This document shows positions 1-8,602 of a stretch of DNA of 40,828 nt, piece after piece. Source of the DNA: Kiloniellaceae bacterium (GTDB lineage: Bacteria; Pseudomonadota; Alphaproteobacteria; Kiloniellales; J153); assembly GCA_021776135.1 (NCBI GenBank), contig JAJFGL010000065.1:1-40828 (forward strand). The letters are read 5' to 3'. Position numbers and translations under genes: made by a program. A model generated the notes under the pieces. That model saw nothing but the letters and a program-made list of their open reading frames with translations. It was not told the origin of the DNA and did not search any database. How positions within the stretch are numbered: the first letter of the stretch is position 1; each line of letters starts with the position of its first letter.

Positions 1-333
1 CCGGCGACTTGAACCGCTGTTGTTTTCGTTCGCGCCGGCGAACCGGCTGGTGAGAATTCTGGGCTCGATTGTTTTCCCGCAAGCCCTGATCATGGACAGC
101 GGACAGCCGCTCTTTGCGGATGGCGACAGCGTAGGATTTCAGCTTGTCCGTGGTAATGCGCTTCGGCGCGAAGCCCTGCTTCTTCAGCAGCTTTCGCAGC
201 AATCGCCTCGCCGGCTTAGCGCATCGTTATGGCTGGACCAGGAAGTCGAGCACCTCGCCTTCGTCATCTACCGCCCGCCACAGCTAGTGATTACGGCCAC
301 GGATCCTGATAACCATTTCGTCGAAATGTCAGC
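1..333 (-). pseudogene. IS6-family transposase remnant, C-terminal part, cut by window edge
   Basis: Reading the minus strand from about 333 down to 1 gives the core of an IS6-type DDE transposase: HFDEMVIRIRGRNH, then LWRAVDDEGEVLDFLVQ, then RITTDKLKSYAVAIRK, then RENNRAQNSHQPVRRRER. The frame is broken three times, by TGA where the family has Trp just before HFDE, by TAG where it has Tyr before LWRA, and by TAA after LVQP. The third catalytic residue, Glu in the usual NRAENSHQ, reads Gln. The first two acidic residues, in HFDE and TTDK, are still there. The element is therefore dead and old. No terminal inverted repeat can be seen because the element leaves the window at base 1. The family assignment is firm; the upstream limit is approximate. 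Confidence 0.85.
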
Positions 334-652
334 GCGGGCTCGCGCGCGGGCGGCCAGAAATAGGCACAACAGCGCAACAGCCGCCAACCATCTCTGGCAA
401 CAAAGGAAAACCAGCCGGATCATCGTTATGTCCCCAATCGCCGGGTACTCAAGGTGTGAGCTTGCATTAGGTCGTCCATCCGGTCCTGACCGAGGAAGTC
501 GAAGTTGCCAAAGCTTCATAGTCCGAGGGGGGGCCGAATGGACACCCAAAATATTGCCTGACCTGCCCCCGATTTACGAATGATCCGGGCCGGTTTTACG
601 CCGCTAGGGTCATTACACTTGGCTCCCTTTGCCAACCCGTCGGTGGTAACGG
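334..652. other. Non-coding stretch between IS remnant and MscS gene
   Basis: I see no convincing gene here. A minus-strand frame over about 334-549 is open and has a short hydrophobic run (LAAVALLCLFLAA), but it continues into the frame-broken transposase in the wrong phase and has no family resemblance. The stretch is probably decayed sequence left by the insertion element. Confidence 0.5.
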
Positions 653-1975
653 TTAAGTTGGTGCGCCCTTATCGATGACGACATTGAGAGCACCCGGCGA
701 TTTGATATGAAGATCGCGCTGCGGGTAAGGGATTCCGATGCCGTGTTTGTGAAATTTTTCCCACACGTTTAGGAGTATCTCGCTCTTAATGTTCGAGACG
801 CCGTTCTGCGGATCGTTAATCCACACGCGCATCTCCAGATCTACCGAGCTGTCTCCAAAACCTTTCATGAGTACGTTCGGCTTTGGCTCCTCGAGGATAC
901 GCCCCGCCTCTTTGGCGGCTTCGAAACAAAGCGTGATGGCTTTGCTGGGATCGGATTCATACGATATACCGATCGGTATCTTTAAACGAACCTGATCATT
1001 GCTGTATGACCAGTTTACGACCTGCTGCGTAATGAGATCTTCGTTCGGAATTAACCACTCCGTACCGTCACGGGTGACTATGGATGCGTAGCGCGCGCCA
1101 AGTGAGTTGATCCATCCATAGGTCTGCCCGACCGCAATGACGTCGCCGGGCTTGATCGATTTATCGAGTAAGATGATCACGCCGCTTATCAGATTCGATA
1201 CGATTTTCTGCAGGCCGAAGCCAATTCCCACGCCTATGGCGCCGCCGAATACCGCAAAGGCCGTAAGGTCTATGCCCACGCTCGATAGCGAAACAATGAT
1301 GGCGATGGTGATCAGAACTATCTTGAGCAGCTTTACGAACAAAACTTGAATTGCCGGGGTTAAATTCGGAACCTGAGTAATGCGGCGTTCCAGAACCCGC
1401 GCGCAAACCGTTGCCGCCCAAAGCAGGATGACGAGTGACAAAATGCCTTTAATGACTAGCAATGCGGAGATTCGCAAACCCCCAAGGTTAATGGCGAGGC
1501 CGTCCAGAATGACCGCCGTGTCGTCTAACAAATCGACGATACTGAGCGCAGCGATAGCCCAGGCGGTGATGGCCACCAAACGTGCCCAGGCCGGGTCCCG
1601 TATAAGACCGGAACTCAAGGATATGATGATCCACGCGGTCAGGAGACTGACCGTGATCCGCATCAGATCGTGCGGCCAGCCGATCTGGGTCGCCACCAGG
1701 AAGGTGATCCATTGCAGCCCAAGCCAGATCGCCGGAAGGGTAAGCGGGGTAAGGTTCTTGACGATCTTAACGGATATGCGCTCAAGCGAGCGTTTTCGGC
1801 CGAGTCGCTCCAAGTAATCGCGTGCTGCCGGGGCCGAGAGGCGGGCGAACAGAAACAAGGCTAGGATGGTCAGAAGCTGTATCAGGTTTGCCCAAACGAA
1901 AACGCGGGCGCGCAGCCAAACCTCCGCGCTCTCATAGAGACTTTGCCAAACGTCCGGATTTACGAGACTTTCCAT
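653..1975 (-). CDS. MscS-family mechanosensitive ion channel
   Basis: A 440-residue inner-membrane protein of the small-conductance mechanosensitive channel family, which opens under membrane tension to release solutes during hypo-osmotic shock. Several hydrophobic segments precede the diagnostic pore helix at about residues 237-270 (AVFGGAIGVGIGFGLQKIVS), rich in Gly and Ala as in MscS TM3. It is followed by the beta domain with KPGDVI at 275-280 and a cytoplasmic alpha/beta domain. With about six helices ahead of the pore it is longer than E. coli MscS (286 aa) and closer to the YbdG/YnaI-like members. The start is the ATG at 1975. It is the last gene of a run of minus-strand ion-transport genes and lies 40 bases after the ZntB-like gene, so co-transcription is likely. 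Which solutes it passes cannot be read from the sequence. Confidence 0.92.
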   Translation of the reverse strand: MESLVNPDVWQSLYESAEVWLRARVFVWANLIQLLTILALFLFARLSAPAARDYLERLGRKRSLERISVKIVKNLTPLTLPAIWLGLQWITFLVATQIGWPHDLMRITVSLLTAWIIISLSSGLIRDPAWARLVAITAWAIAALSIVDLLDDTAVILDGLAINLGGLRISALLVIKGILSLVILLWAATVCARVLERRITQVPNLTPAIQVLFVKLLKIVLITIAIIVSLSSVGIDLTAFAVFGGAIGVGIGFGLQKIVSNLISGVIILLDKSIKPGDVIAVGQTYGWINSLGARYASIVTRDGTEWLIPNEDLITQQVVNWSYSNDQVRLKIPIGISYESDPSKAITLCFEAAKEAGRILEEPKPNVLMKGFGDSSVDLEMRVWINDPQNGVSNIKSEILLNVWEKFHKHGIGIPYPQRDLHIKSPGALNVVIDKGAPT

Positions 1976-2015
1976 TTTCCAGCGCGCCTATGTAGTTTCA
2001 GGTTTGCTTGCTGCT

Positions 2016-2993
2016 TCAAATTAAACGCAACCGTCGCAAAACGATAAATTCTACAATTCCCAGAACGGGAATAAGAATGGCGATGGCGGCAAAAGACCAG
2101 GCAGTCTCGGTGCCCGGCATGCCCGCCACATTTATTCCGAAAAGTCCGGTCAAAAGGCTGGGGGGAAGCAGAATCGCGGAGACCACCGTAAGTAAATACA
2201 TGGTCCGGTTCATCTGATCGTTGAGCCGGTTGTTGAGTTCGTCCTGTGCGATCGCCGCGCGTTCGCGAACAGAATCTAAATCCTCAACGAAACGCAGTGT
2301 CCGGTCGGCAATTTCCCTCAAATACGCTTTATCGAGATCCTTCAGCCACGGCACTTGTTCGGTATGGAATCGAGACATGGCGTCGCGCTGCGGCGCTAAG
2401 TAGCGGCGTAAATTGATCGCACTTTGCCGGATTTCCTGCAGGTTTCGACGCAACGCCGTGTTCGTTCCGCTTAGCAGTTCTATTTGAAGGTGGTCGACCT
2501 TGTCATCGAGATCGCCAATTATCGGTACCATCGGTTGCAAGAGCCGATCGGCGACTTCTGACAAAAATTCGCTTGAATCCTTCGGCCCGCGAGCGGCCAC
2601 GATTAAGTCCCCGATCTCGCTTCCGGCCATAAGTCTTCGTCGCCGCAGGGTTAGTATCCTATGCGCGTCAATCAACATATGCAGCCCAACCATATCATCT
2701 GGCTGATCGCCGGGGTTGAGATTAACCCCGCGCATAATCACCATCAGCCCATCGCCAACCCGCTGCACGCGGGGTCGATTCGCCGGAGACATCAGCAAGG
2801 TCTCGCTGGTCGCCGGATCGATCCCGGCGGAATTACTTATCCAGTCTTTGGTGCGCTCCCCGGTCCGGTCCAAATGAACCCACAGGACTCCGTCTCCCGG
2901 CTTCCATGCCTCAATACCGTTCCAGTCGATTTTCTTACCGCCACCTTTACCGTCCAAAATGTAGGCAAACAGAAGCCCGTCTTTCTCGCCCAT
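2016..2993 (-). CDS. zntB: CorA-family divalent cation transporter, ZntB-like
   Basis: A 325-residue member of the CorA/MRS2/ZntB superfamily: a large soluble N-terminal funnel, a long helical stalk at about residues 150-255, then two membrane helices at the C terminus. The signature loop after TM1 reads LFGINVAGMPG at about 284-294. A GIN-type motif in place of the Mg2+-transporter GMN motif is typical of the ZntB branch, which moves Zn2+. TM1 is the conserved YLLTVVSAILLPPSLLTG. A clear ribosome binding site (GAGGTGG) lies seven bases before the ATG at 2993. It sits between the MscS and CDF genes in one orientation. The metal is inferred from the motif; Mg2+, Ni2+ or Zn2+ cannot be told apart with certainty. 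Confidence 0.88.
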   Translation of the reverse strand: MGEKDGLLFAYILDGKGGGKKIDWNGIEAWKPGDGVLWVHLDRTGERTKDWISNSAGIDPATSETLLMSPANRPRVQRVGDGLMVIMRGVNLNPGDQPDDMVGLHMLIDAHRILTLRRRRLMAGSEIGDLIVAARGPKDSSEFLSEVADRLLQPMVPIIGDLDDKVDHLQIELLSGTNTALRRNLQEIRQSAINLRRYLAPQRDAMSRFHTEQVPWLKDLDKAYLREIADRTLRFVEDLDSVRERAAIAQDELNNRLNDQMNRTMYLLTVVSAILLPPSLLTGLFGINVAGMPGTETAWSFAAIAILIPVLGIVEFIVLRRLRLI

Positions 2994-3116
2994 CGGTTGC
3001 CACCTCGCTTTCCAGCCAAATGAAAGAAGTTTTCTCGTACAGATTACCGGCCACGCTCGGCCATGAACCCGTCATATTGTCTTAACTCTTAAGCGGTAAT
3101 GCAGCGGCAGACAAGC

Positions 3117-4076
3117 TCAGGGCGATTTACCGCCGTCGGTTTCCAGGTTTTTTTGACTCCGCAAATGCGCGCTCCAACTCTGTGCTTCGACGAAAATCTT
3201 TCGAATGTTCGGCCACTCCGCACGAATATTATCTTCCAAGGCGGAAATACAAAATTCAACGGCGCCAGCACTAAGGTTATCGTCGAAGTCCAGGCTGATC
3301 GTAAGCAAGACGTCTTGCGGGCCAAGATGCATTGTAAGTGCTTCATTGACGCGCTCGACGCCCGGCATGCGCAATGCGGAGGCCTTTATCTTCTCGATCG
3401 TTTCAGGCCGCATACCCTCCCCGATGAGCAAACCCTTACACTCGTAGGCCAGTAGTGCCGCTGTCGCGGCCAGAATAAGGCCAATGACGATCGAAGCCAG
3501 GGCATCGAAGGTTGGATCGGCAAAGATTTCGCCCAGAAAGATGCCCAGGAACGCGACGATCAGACCCAACATGGCGGCGGTGTCTTCGAACAGGACCGTA
3601 AAGACGATGGGATCCTTGCTGAAGTGTACGGCTTCAAAATAGCCGTATTTCCCTTTGGTCTTACGAAACTCTCTGAAGGCAACGGTCCACGCGGCACCCT
3701 CGAAGACCATGGCGGCGGCCAGAACAATGTAATTGATATATGGGTCCGAGGTTGTGTGCGGCGTGATCAGCTTGCTCACACCCTCGTAGATGGAGATGCC
3801 CGCGCCTATCGCGAAGATCAAAATAGCGACAAGGAAGGACCAAAAATATAGCTCCATGCTGTAACCGAAGGGATGCGTATCGTCCGCAGGCCGGTTTGCG
3901 CGCTTCATGCCATAGAGCAAAAGCCCCTGATTGCCCGTATCGACAACCGAATGAATGGCTTCGCTCAACATCGCCGAGCTTCCGGTCAGCGCTGCCGCGA
4001 CGAACTTCGTGATGGCGATGAGGCCGTTGCCGGCCAACGCGGCGTAGATCACCTTCTTAGAAGACTGCAGTGCCAT
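3117..4076 (-). CDS. Cation diffusion facilitator (CDF) family transporter
   Basis: A 319-residue CDF antiporter, a family that exports Zn2+, Fe2+, Co2+ or similar ions in exchange for protons. Six membrane segments can be followed, with the TM2 metal-site motif HSVVD at residues 42-46. The TM2-TM3 region DTHPFGYSMELYFWSF resembles the SLC30A9-like branch. The TM5 counterpart reads FEDTAAMLG, Glu and Asp in place of the usual His and Asp, also as in that branch, so the metal preference may not be zinc. A C-terminal soluble domain (MPGVERVNEALTMHLGPQDVLL) is the typical cytoplasmic dimer domain. GGAGA lies five bases before the ATG at 4076. It faces the same way as the other cation genes but has about 100-base gaps on each side, so it may have its own promoter. 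Confidence 0.9.
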   Translation of the reverse strand: MALQSSKKVIYAALAGNGLIAITKFVAAALTGSSAMLSEAIHSVVDTGNQGLLLYGMKRANRPADDTHPFGYSMELYFWSFLVAILIFAIGAGISIYEGVSKLITPHTTSDPYINYIVLAAAMVFEGAAWTVAFREFRKTKGKYGYFEAVHFSKDPIVFTVLFEDTAAMLGLIVAFLGIFLGEIFADPTFDALASIVIGLILAATAALLAYECKGLLIGEGMRPETIEKIKASALRMPGVERVNEALTMHLGPQDVLLTISLDFDDNLSAGAVEFCISALEDNIRAEWPNIRKIFVEAQSWSAHLRSQKNLETDGGKSP

Positions 4077-4176
4077 GATTTCTCCATTATGAGAACGAAT
4101 GCGACGATACTTAGGTGCAAGCGAAGCATTGCCAATGAAAACCGCAAAGGTTCACGAAATCGCCGAACCTCATGTC

Positions 4177-4455
4177 TCAAGTGGCATAGTTCTTCCGCCA
4201 TTCAGATAGAGCAGTGGAACGGTTCGGCTTGAAAATATCACAGCGGTAAAAATGCATGCCTAGCCGATGTGGTTGTGGATCAAAGCGAATTTCTAAAGAG
4301 CGGCCGTTTTTAGAAATTCCGCCATCGCCTTCTCCGCCACTGTAACGGCTGGCTTGAGATTTCAGTCCGATTTTCTCTGACCAAGCCCTGGCACGGGATT
4401 CGCGTTTTTCCTGCGGTTCTTTTAGGTGCTCGAGCGGCGAGTCTTTCCCGTTCAT
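4177..4455 (-). CDS. Small hypothetical protein coupled to mgtE
   Basis: A 92-residue reading frame whose ATG overlaps the mgtE stop as TGATG on the minus strand, the same arrangement as the junction upstream of mgtE, so translation is probably coupled. It begins MNGKDSPLEHLKEPQEKRES and is hydrophilic and charged, with no signal peptide or membrane helix. The middle contains KSQASRYSGGEGDGG and KNGRSLEIRFDPQPHRLG, which looks like a folded core, not out-of-frame noise. I recognise no family. The only support is the junction geometry, the position in the operon and the amino-acid composition. It could be a chance extension in the gap between mgtE and the CDF gene. Confidence 0.42.
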   Translation of the reverse strand: MNGKDSPLEHLKEPQEKRESRARAWSEKIGLKSQASRYSGGEGDGGISKNGRSLEIRFDPQPHRLGMHFYRCDIFKPNRSTALSEWRKNYAT

Positions 4456-5762
4456 CACAGCATGCCGGAGAAAATTGTGGCTAGGCCCAAGAACGAGAAG
4501 AAGCCAGCAATGTCGGTAACCGTGGTTAAGATGATGGAGGAAGACTGAGCCGGGTCCTGGCCAAGTTTTGTGAGAACGATGGGCACCAAGGCACCCGCAA
4601 ACCCGGCGGACACCATCGCCAAAACCATGGCCATTGCGATGACCAGGACAAGGCCAAACGAGCCGCTCCAAAAATAGACGCCGATCCCACACGTGACCGC
4701 GACGGCCACACCGTTTATGAACCCGGTATGGACTTCCTTAAGTGTGACGCGGAGCCATTGGTGGACCGTGATCTCGCGCAGAGCTAGCCCACGCATCGTC
4801 ACAGCTAGGGCTTGTGCCCCCGCATTGCCAGATTGGCCGGCAACGACGGGAAGCAGCACGGCCAGAGCCGTGAACTTGGCGATCGTACCCTCGAACAGCC
4901 CGACCACGGACGCGGCCATGAACGCTGTCAAAAGGTTGATTTGCAACCACGGCAGGCGTTTGCGTACCGCAAAAGTCGCCTTTGAAAGTGCCCGCTCGTC
5001 CTTACTCGCACCGACCATCTTTTGGATGTCGGCCGTGGCATCTTCATGAACGGTCTGGACGAGTGCGGCGTGATAGATCACGCCCAGGAGGACGCCATTG
5101 ACATCCACAACCGGCAGATCGACGAACCGATCGCGCTCAAGCGTGTCGGCAACTTCCTTGCCATTCGAGACAGGACTAACAACGGCGGTGACAGGCTGCG
5201 CGAGATCTTCCAACGTCTGTTCCGGATTCGCCAATGCCAGATCTTGAATGGAGACCTTGGCCGTCAACCTGTTATCGTCATCGATCAGAAACAGGCTGCG
5301 GGCTGTCTTGACGCGACTGTGCCGCAACTTGTCTAGGGTCGACCCTACGGTCATCGTTCCCCGGAAAACGTCAATGCGGATATCCATTAAGCGACCCGCG
5401 CTGTCCTTCGGGTAGACCATCATTGACCGCAGGCCTTTTTGTATTGGTGGCGCCAACCCGTCGAGGAATCTCTCCCTTTGGTTGTCATCCAAAGGCGCCA
5501 GAACACGCAGCGCTTCTCCTGGTTGCAATTCGGACAAAATCGCGATCGCAACCTCTTCCGGAAGCTGCAGCAACAACGCAGCGGCGGCGGACGGCACCAA
5601 TCGTTGCCAAAGCGGCAAGAGTACAGTGACCGGCTGCCCGGCCAGGCTATCGGCCGCATGCTGCGCGTCCATCGACTCGATCTGTCGAGCGGCGTCCGAA
5701 GGATGCCCCAACAGATAGCGGCGTGTCAGCGCGATAACAGCCTTCGTCGGACTCTTGCTCAT
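4455..5762 (-). CDS. mgtE: Magnesium transporter MgtE
   Basis: A 435-residue MgtE Mg2+ channel. It has the superhelical MgtE N-terminal domain (about 20-125), a CBS-domain pair (about 130-250) that gates the pore by sensing cytoplasmic Mg2+, a connecting plug helix, and five membrane helices (about 275-435). Pore motifs are present: PVVAGQSGNAGAQ at about 305-317, and DPAQSSSIILTTVTDIAG near the C terminus, whose last Asp corresponds to the pore Mg2+ ligand. The start chosen is the ATG at 5762, preceded by GAGGAGG at seven bases and overlapping the stop of the upstream gene as TGATG. The three adjacent genes are tightly packed, so it is almost certainly translated together with the truncated MgtE-like protein. 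No Mg2+ riboswitch is evident upstream. Confidence 0.93.
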   Translation of the reverse strand: MSKSPTKAVIALTRRYLLGHPSDAARQIESMDAQHAADSLAGQPVTVLLPLWQRLVPSAAAALLLQLPEEVAIAILSELQPGEALRVLAPLDDNQRERFLDGLAPPIQKGLRSMMVYPKDSAGRLMDIRIDVFRGTMTVGSTLDKLRHSRVKTARSLFLIDDDNRLTAKVSIQDLALANPEQTLEDLAQPVTAVVSPVSNGKEVADTLERDRFVDLPVVDVNGVLLGVIYHAALVQTVHEDATADIQKMVGASKDERALSKATFAVRKRLPWLQINLLTAFMAASVVGLFEGTIAKFTALAVLLPVVAGQSGNAGAQALAVTMRGLALREITVHQWLRVTLKEVHTGFINGVAVAVTCGIGVYFWSGSFGLVLVIAMAMVLAMVSAGFAGALVPIVLTKLGQDPAQSSSIILTTVTDIAGFFSFLGLATIFSGML

Positions 5763-6616
5763 CAAGAAGCCTCCTCATTTTCCGTACGAACCAGATGAGA
5801 ACGGGGCGCGGCCACCCGCAGTAGGTTCGATGCCACCAGGAGGAAACTCATGAAAAGGTGTACCCATAGAGAACTGAACGCGAACGAGGTCGAGACTCTG
5901 GGAACCTCGGACATACCTTTGCGGAGCATAGACCGGGAAAGGCCCCCAAGGACATTGCCCCTGCGACCTACGACGGGAAGCAAGGGATGCTCGTCCCACG
6001 ATGGGATTGTGGCGACGGAAACGAGCGTGGCTCGGTTCGAAAGTGGCTTGACCGCGGGGTCTAGAATTTCTGAGAGGCTCGTGCTCGCGCTGCTTCGCAG
6101 CAGGGTGCTGATGCTGACCAAACCGATGTATGCTCCCGAACTATCGGTCACGAAAATATGGCTGCCAGAACGGCTTCCGCGTTTCTTAATGTAGCGAATG
6201 GCATCGCCGACATCCGTCACATCGGAGAAATCCGGCACAGTAATATCCATCCAGGCGCCGACCGTTCCATTCGGGTAGGTCAGCGAATTTCGAAAATCCT
6301 TCGCCAAATCCTGCTTTACTGCATCCAGCAGCCGGTCGAGATGGTCGCGCTCGACCAACCGCAAGACGCTGGTTGCATCTCGGTAGGCCATCGCCGCGAC
6401 GATGGTGGCCGCCTTCTCGACCGACAGAGCCTCCACGCAGCGGGCCGCCGCCCAAGGTGCCATGAAACCGAGGACGGGCGCGGAAAGGCGGGCCGGTATC
6501 GTCTCAATCAGTGCAGCGGCGTCCCCATGATCGAGGTCCTCCAGTTCCCGAGCCGCGGATTTCGGCTGACCTTCAAGAAATGCGGTGGTGAGTGATGAAT
6601 GATTAGTCATCGTCAT
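5762..6616 (-). CDS. MgtE-like regulatory protein lacking the channel domain
   Basis: About 284 residues. The first 125 match the MgtE N-terminal helical domain (ARELEDLDHGDAAALIETIP; RNSLTYPNGTVGAWMD, where full-length MgtE has SAGRLMD). The next 120 form a CBS pair (SHIFVTDSSGAYIGLVSIST; LLPVVGRRGNVLGGLSR). Only one hydrophobic stretch follows (SLWVHLFMSFLLVASNLLRV), after which the protein ends, so the five-helix Mg2+ pore is missing. The frame is intact and ends in a TGATG junction with the full-length mgtE. It is therefore more likely a kept regulatory or partner subunit than a recent break. GTG 6619, ATG 6616 and ATG 6610 are alternative starts; all overlap the end of the upstream MscS-like gene. 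Its partner is inferred only from gene order. Confidence 0.8.
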   Translation of the reverse strand: MTMTNHSSLTTAFLEGQPKSAARELEDLDHGDAAALIETIPARLSAPVLGFMAPWAAARCVEALSVEKAATIVAAMAYRDATSVLRLVERDHLDRLLDAVKQDLAKDFRNSLTYPNGTVGAWMDITVPDFSDVTDVGDAIRYIKKRGSRSGSHIFVTDSSGAYIGLVSISTLLRSSASTSLSEILDPAVKPLSNRATLVSVATIPSWDEHPLLPVVGRRGNVLGGLSRSMLRKGMSEVPRVSTSFAFSSLWVHLFMSFLLVASNLLRVAAPRSHLVRTENEEAS

Positions 6617-7442
6617 CACCCGGCGTCACGACAATCGTGATTTCTTCGTTGAATACCTTCGCGGGGACACTCATCCGCCCTTCCTGCGTCGCCAGGACGA
6701 CGCTTGTCGGCGTCAACTCGAGCACTTTGCCTTCTACGGAGCCAAAACGAGCTATTTGTCCGGGCTGCAACTCTTGTTGGAGGTAGTGCGCGCCGATCAG
6801 GTTGCTCACGAAAGTTTGAGCTCCCAGTCCGAATGCCAAAGAGAGACTGCCCAACACTGCGGCGATTGCAATGGCCACGACTGTGACAAGGAATGTGACG
6901 TCCACGCCTATCTGGTCGATGCCAATCACGATCGCGGTCAAGAACGTAACCCCTTGCGCCATGGCGCCGAAGAGGTCGCTTTGGCTCAATCCCGCCGAAG
7001 ATATTGTTGCCGCTACGAGATCGCGTATCAGGGCGCTAACAAGATAGCCAACCAAGACGATTAATGCACCCGCGACAAGAGTTGGCAGATAGGCGACAAT
7101 GCTATCGAGCCAAGACGAGAAGGCGTCCAAGTGAGCTGTCTCGGTCGCGGCCGTGATGAAGAACAAAATGACCACCCAGAAGGCCGCGTTTCCAACCAGG
7201 ACCAGGATACGTGATGAAAGCCGCATGCTTGCCCAGCTGCCCGCTGTCAGGAACCGATCAAGAAGCCGATTGGCGGCATCTCCACCCCTGACGATACCGG
7301 CGCGCGCCAAGCGCGCGAAGGTCCACCCGAGGAGCAAAAGTATGACCGCGCCGATTAGGTTTGGTATGTAGGCGACGACATTGACCAACACATCGTTTGC
7401 CGCCCTCGATAGGTCAGTCAGTAAGGTTGATATGCCATCCAT
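6603..7442 (-). CDS. MscS-like membrane protein with conserved TM helix repeats
   Basis: A 279-residue membrane protein of the MscS superfamily branch that carries conserved TM-helix repeats (CmpX-like). Two similar segments appear: VVAYIPNLIGAVILLLLGW near the start and IVAYLPTLVAGALIVLVGY around residue 115. A pore-like helix VLGSLSLAFGLGAQTFVSNLIG follows, then a short beta domain ending in GDDDD. AAGGAG lies eight bases before the ATG at 7442. The 3' end overlaps the truncated MgtE-like gene by about 14 bases, so this is the first gene of a four-gene unit running to 4177. It may link membrane tension to divalent-cation uptake, but that is inference from position. Confidence 0.87.
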   Translation of the reverse strand: MDGISTLLTDLSRAANDVLVNVVAYIPNLIGAVILLLLGWTFARLARAGIVRGGDAANRLLDRFLTAGSWASMRLSSRILVLVGNAAFWVVILFFITAATETAHLDAFSSWLDSIVAYLPTLVAGALIVLVGYLVSALIRDLVAATISSAGLSQSDLFGAMAQGVTFLTAIVIGIDQIGVDVTFLVTVVAIAIAAVLGSLSLAFGLGAQTFVSNLIGAHYLQQELQPGQIARFGSVEGKVLELTPTSVVLATQEGRMSVPAKVFNEEITIVVTPGDDDD

Positions 7443-7534
7443 ATTTTCGACTCCTTAGTACAAGTTTCTTAGCAAAACATACGCGCAGCGATTGCAAAGC
7501 TACTCGATCCTGGTTGAGGGCAAACTTTACTCTC

Positions 7535-8602
7535 TCAATCCATATCGAGCGGGTCGTTGTCCTCACTCGAATCGAATTCATCGCGAAACTGCTCAACTGC
7601 CTTCTCAGCGGTGTCCGAGTTCAAGACCCGCGCGATGTGAAACAATCCGTCCCCCTGATAGACAACCGGCAGATTGGTCTTACCGATTAGGATGCCAGCA
7701 TCTTGGGCAGTGATTTTCACCTCTCGGCTACCATAGGGGTCGGCGATGCCGCCGAGCGTCTGACCGGCCTCTATACGGGCGCCAGAATTGAGAGCAGAGC
7801 GTACGATTCCGCCTTCTGGTGCCCGCACCCAATAGCTTGACGAGGCGACGACCGGGGCAACCCGGCTTGGCCGCGAGGGCCGTGTGCCTAGCATCCCGAG
7901 AGCCCGCATGACATGCACGATCCCGTTAACGCCGACTTGAACAGAGGCCTCGTCCAGGCGCAGAGCTTCGCCCGCCTCGTAGACCAGGATTGGAACACCG
8001 AGATCCATCGCCGACTTGCGCAGCGACCCGTCGCGATAAGCCGCGTTGAGGATGATTGGGGCGGAAAAGGCCTTGGCGAGATCTTTGACCTCCGGGTTGG
8101 ACAGGTCGCCGCGTATTTGGGGAAAGTTGGTGCGGTGAATCGCCCCGGTGTGAAGATCGATGCCGTGGCTACAGCGCCCGACCACTTCTTGCATGAAGAC
8201 GTGCGCCAGTTGCGAAGCGAGGGAACCCTTGGCGGAACCTGGGAAGGACCGGTTGAGGTCGCGGCGGTCGGGAAGGTAGCGCGTATTGCCGATGAAACCG
8301 TAGACGTTGACAATCGGGACCGCGACCAACGTGCCGCGCAGGTGCGACAAGCGCGGTAACCGGATAAGGCGGCGGATGATCTCAACCCCGTTCAGTTCAT
8401 CGCCATGGACAGCGGCACAGACAAAGAGCCGAGGTCCCGGCCGATGCCCGTGCGCAACGTGGGCGGTGAGCGTCATCGGCGTGTGGTCGTAGAGCAGACT
8501 GATCGGCAAGTCGACGGTCTGTCGATTTCCAGGCGGGATCGACAGGCCGCCGATCTCGAAGGGCTCGCGCGCCTTCGATTTCTTCGCTTTATCCGTGGCC
8601 AC
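7535..8602 (-). CDS. AstE/AspA (succinylglutamate desuccinylase/aspartoacylase) family zinc hydrolase
   Basis: A 355-residue M14-type zinc hydrolase of the AstE/AspA family. The zinc ligands are visible as HGDE (His66, Glu69) and HGIDLHTG (His151), and the substrate-arginine motif as DLNRSFPG (115-122). The C-terminal third is a beta-rich barrel ([22 protein letters not shown]), typical of this family. The GTG start at 8602 overlaps the rimK stop by 14 bases; the next methionine is at residue 43, past the first conserved strands, so GTG is preferred. Members next to rimK are not arginine-degradation enzymes. A role in trimming an N-acyl or glutamyl amide made by RimK fits the position but is inference. 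Confidence 0.87.
   Translation of the reverse strand: MATDKAKKSKAREPFEIGGLSIPPGNRQTVDLPISLLYDHTPMTLTAHVAHGHRPGPRLFVCAAVHGDELNGVEIIRRLIRLPRLSHLRGTLVAVPIVNVYGFIGNTRYLPDRRDLNRSFPGSAKGSLASQLAHVFMQEVVGRCSHGIDLHTGAIHRTNFPQIRGDLSNPEVKDLAKAFSAPIILNAAYRDGSLRKSAMDLGVPILVYEAGEALRLDEASVQVGVNGIVHVMRALGMLGTRPSRPSRVAPVVASSSYWVRAPEGGIVRSALNSGARIEAGQTLGGIADPYGSREVKITAQDAGILIGKTNLPVVYQGDGLFHIARVLNSDTAEKAVEQFRDEFDSSEDNDPLDMD

Noticed and set aside
268-549. Minus-strand frame with a hydrophobic run beside the IS6 remnant
   Set aside because: It runs out of phase through the transposase remnant and has no ribosome binding site; the hydrophobic part is short and Arg/Ala-rich.
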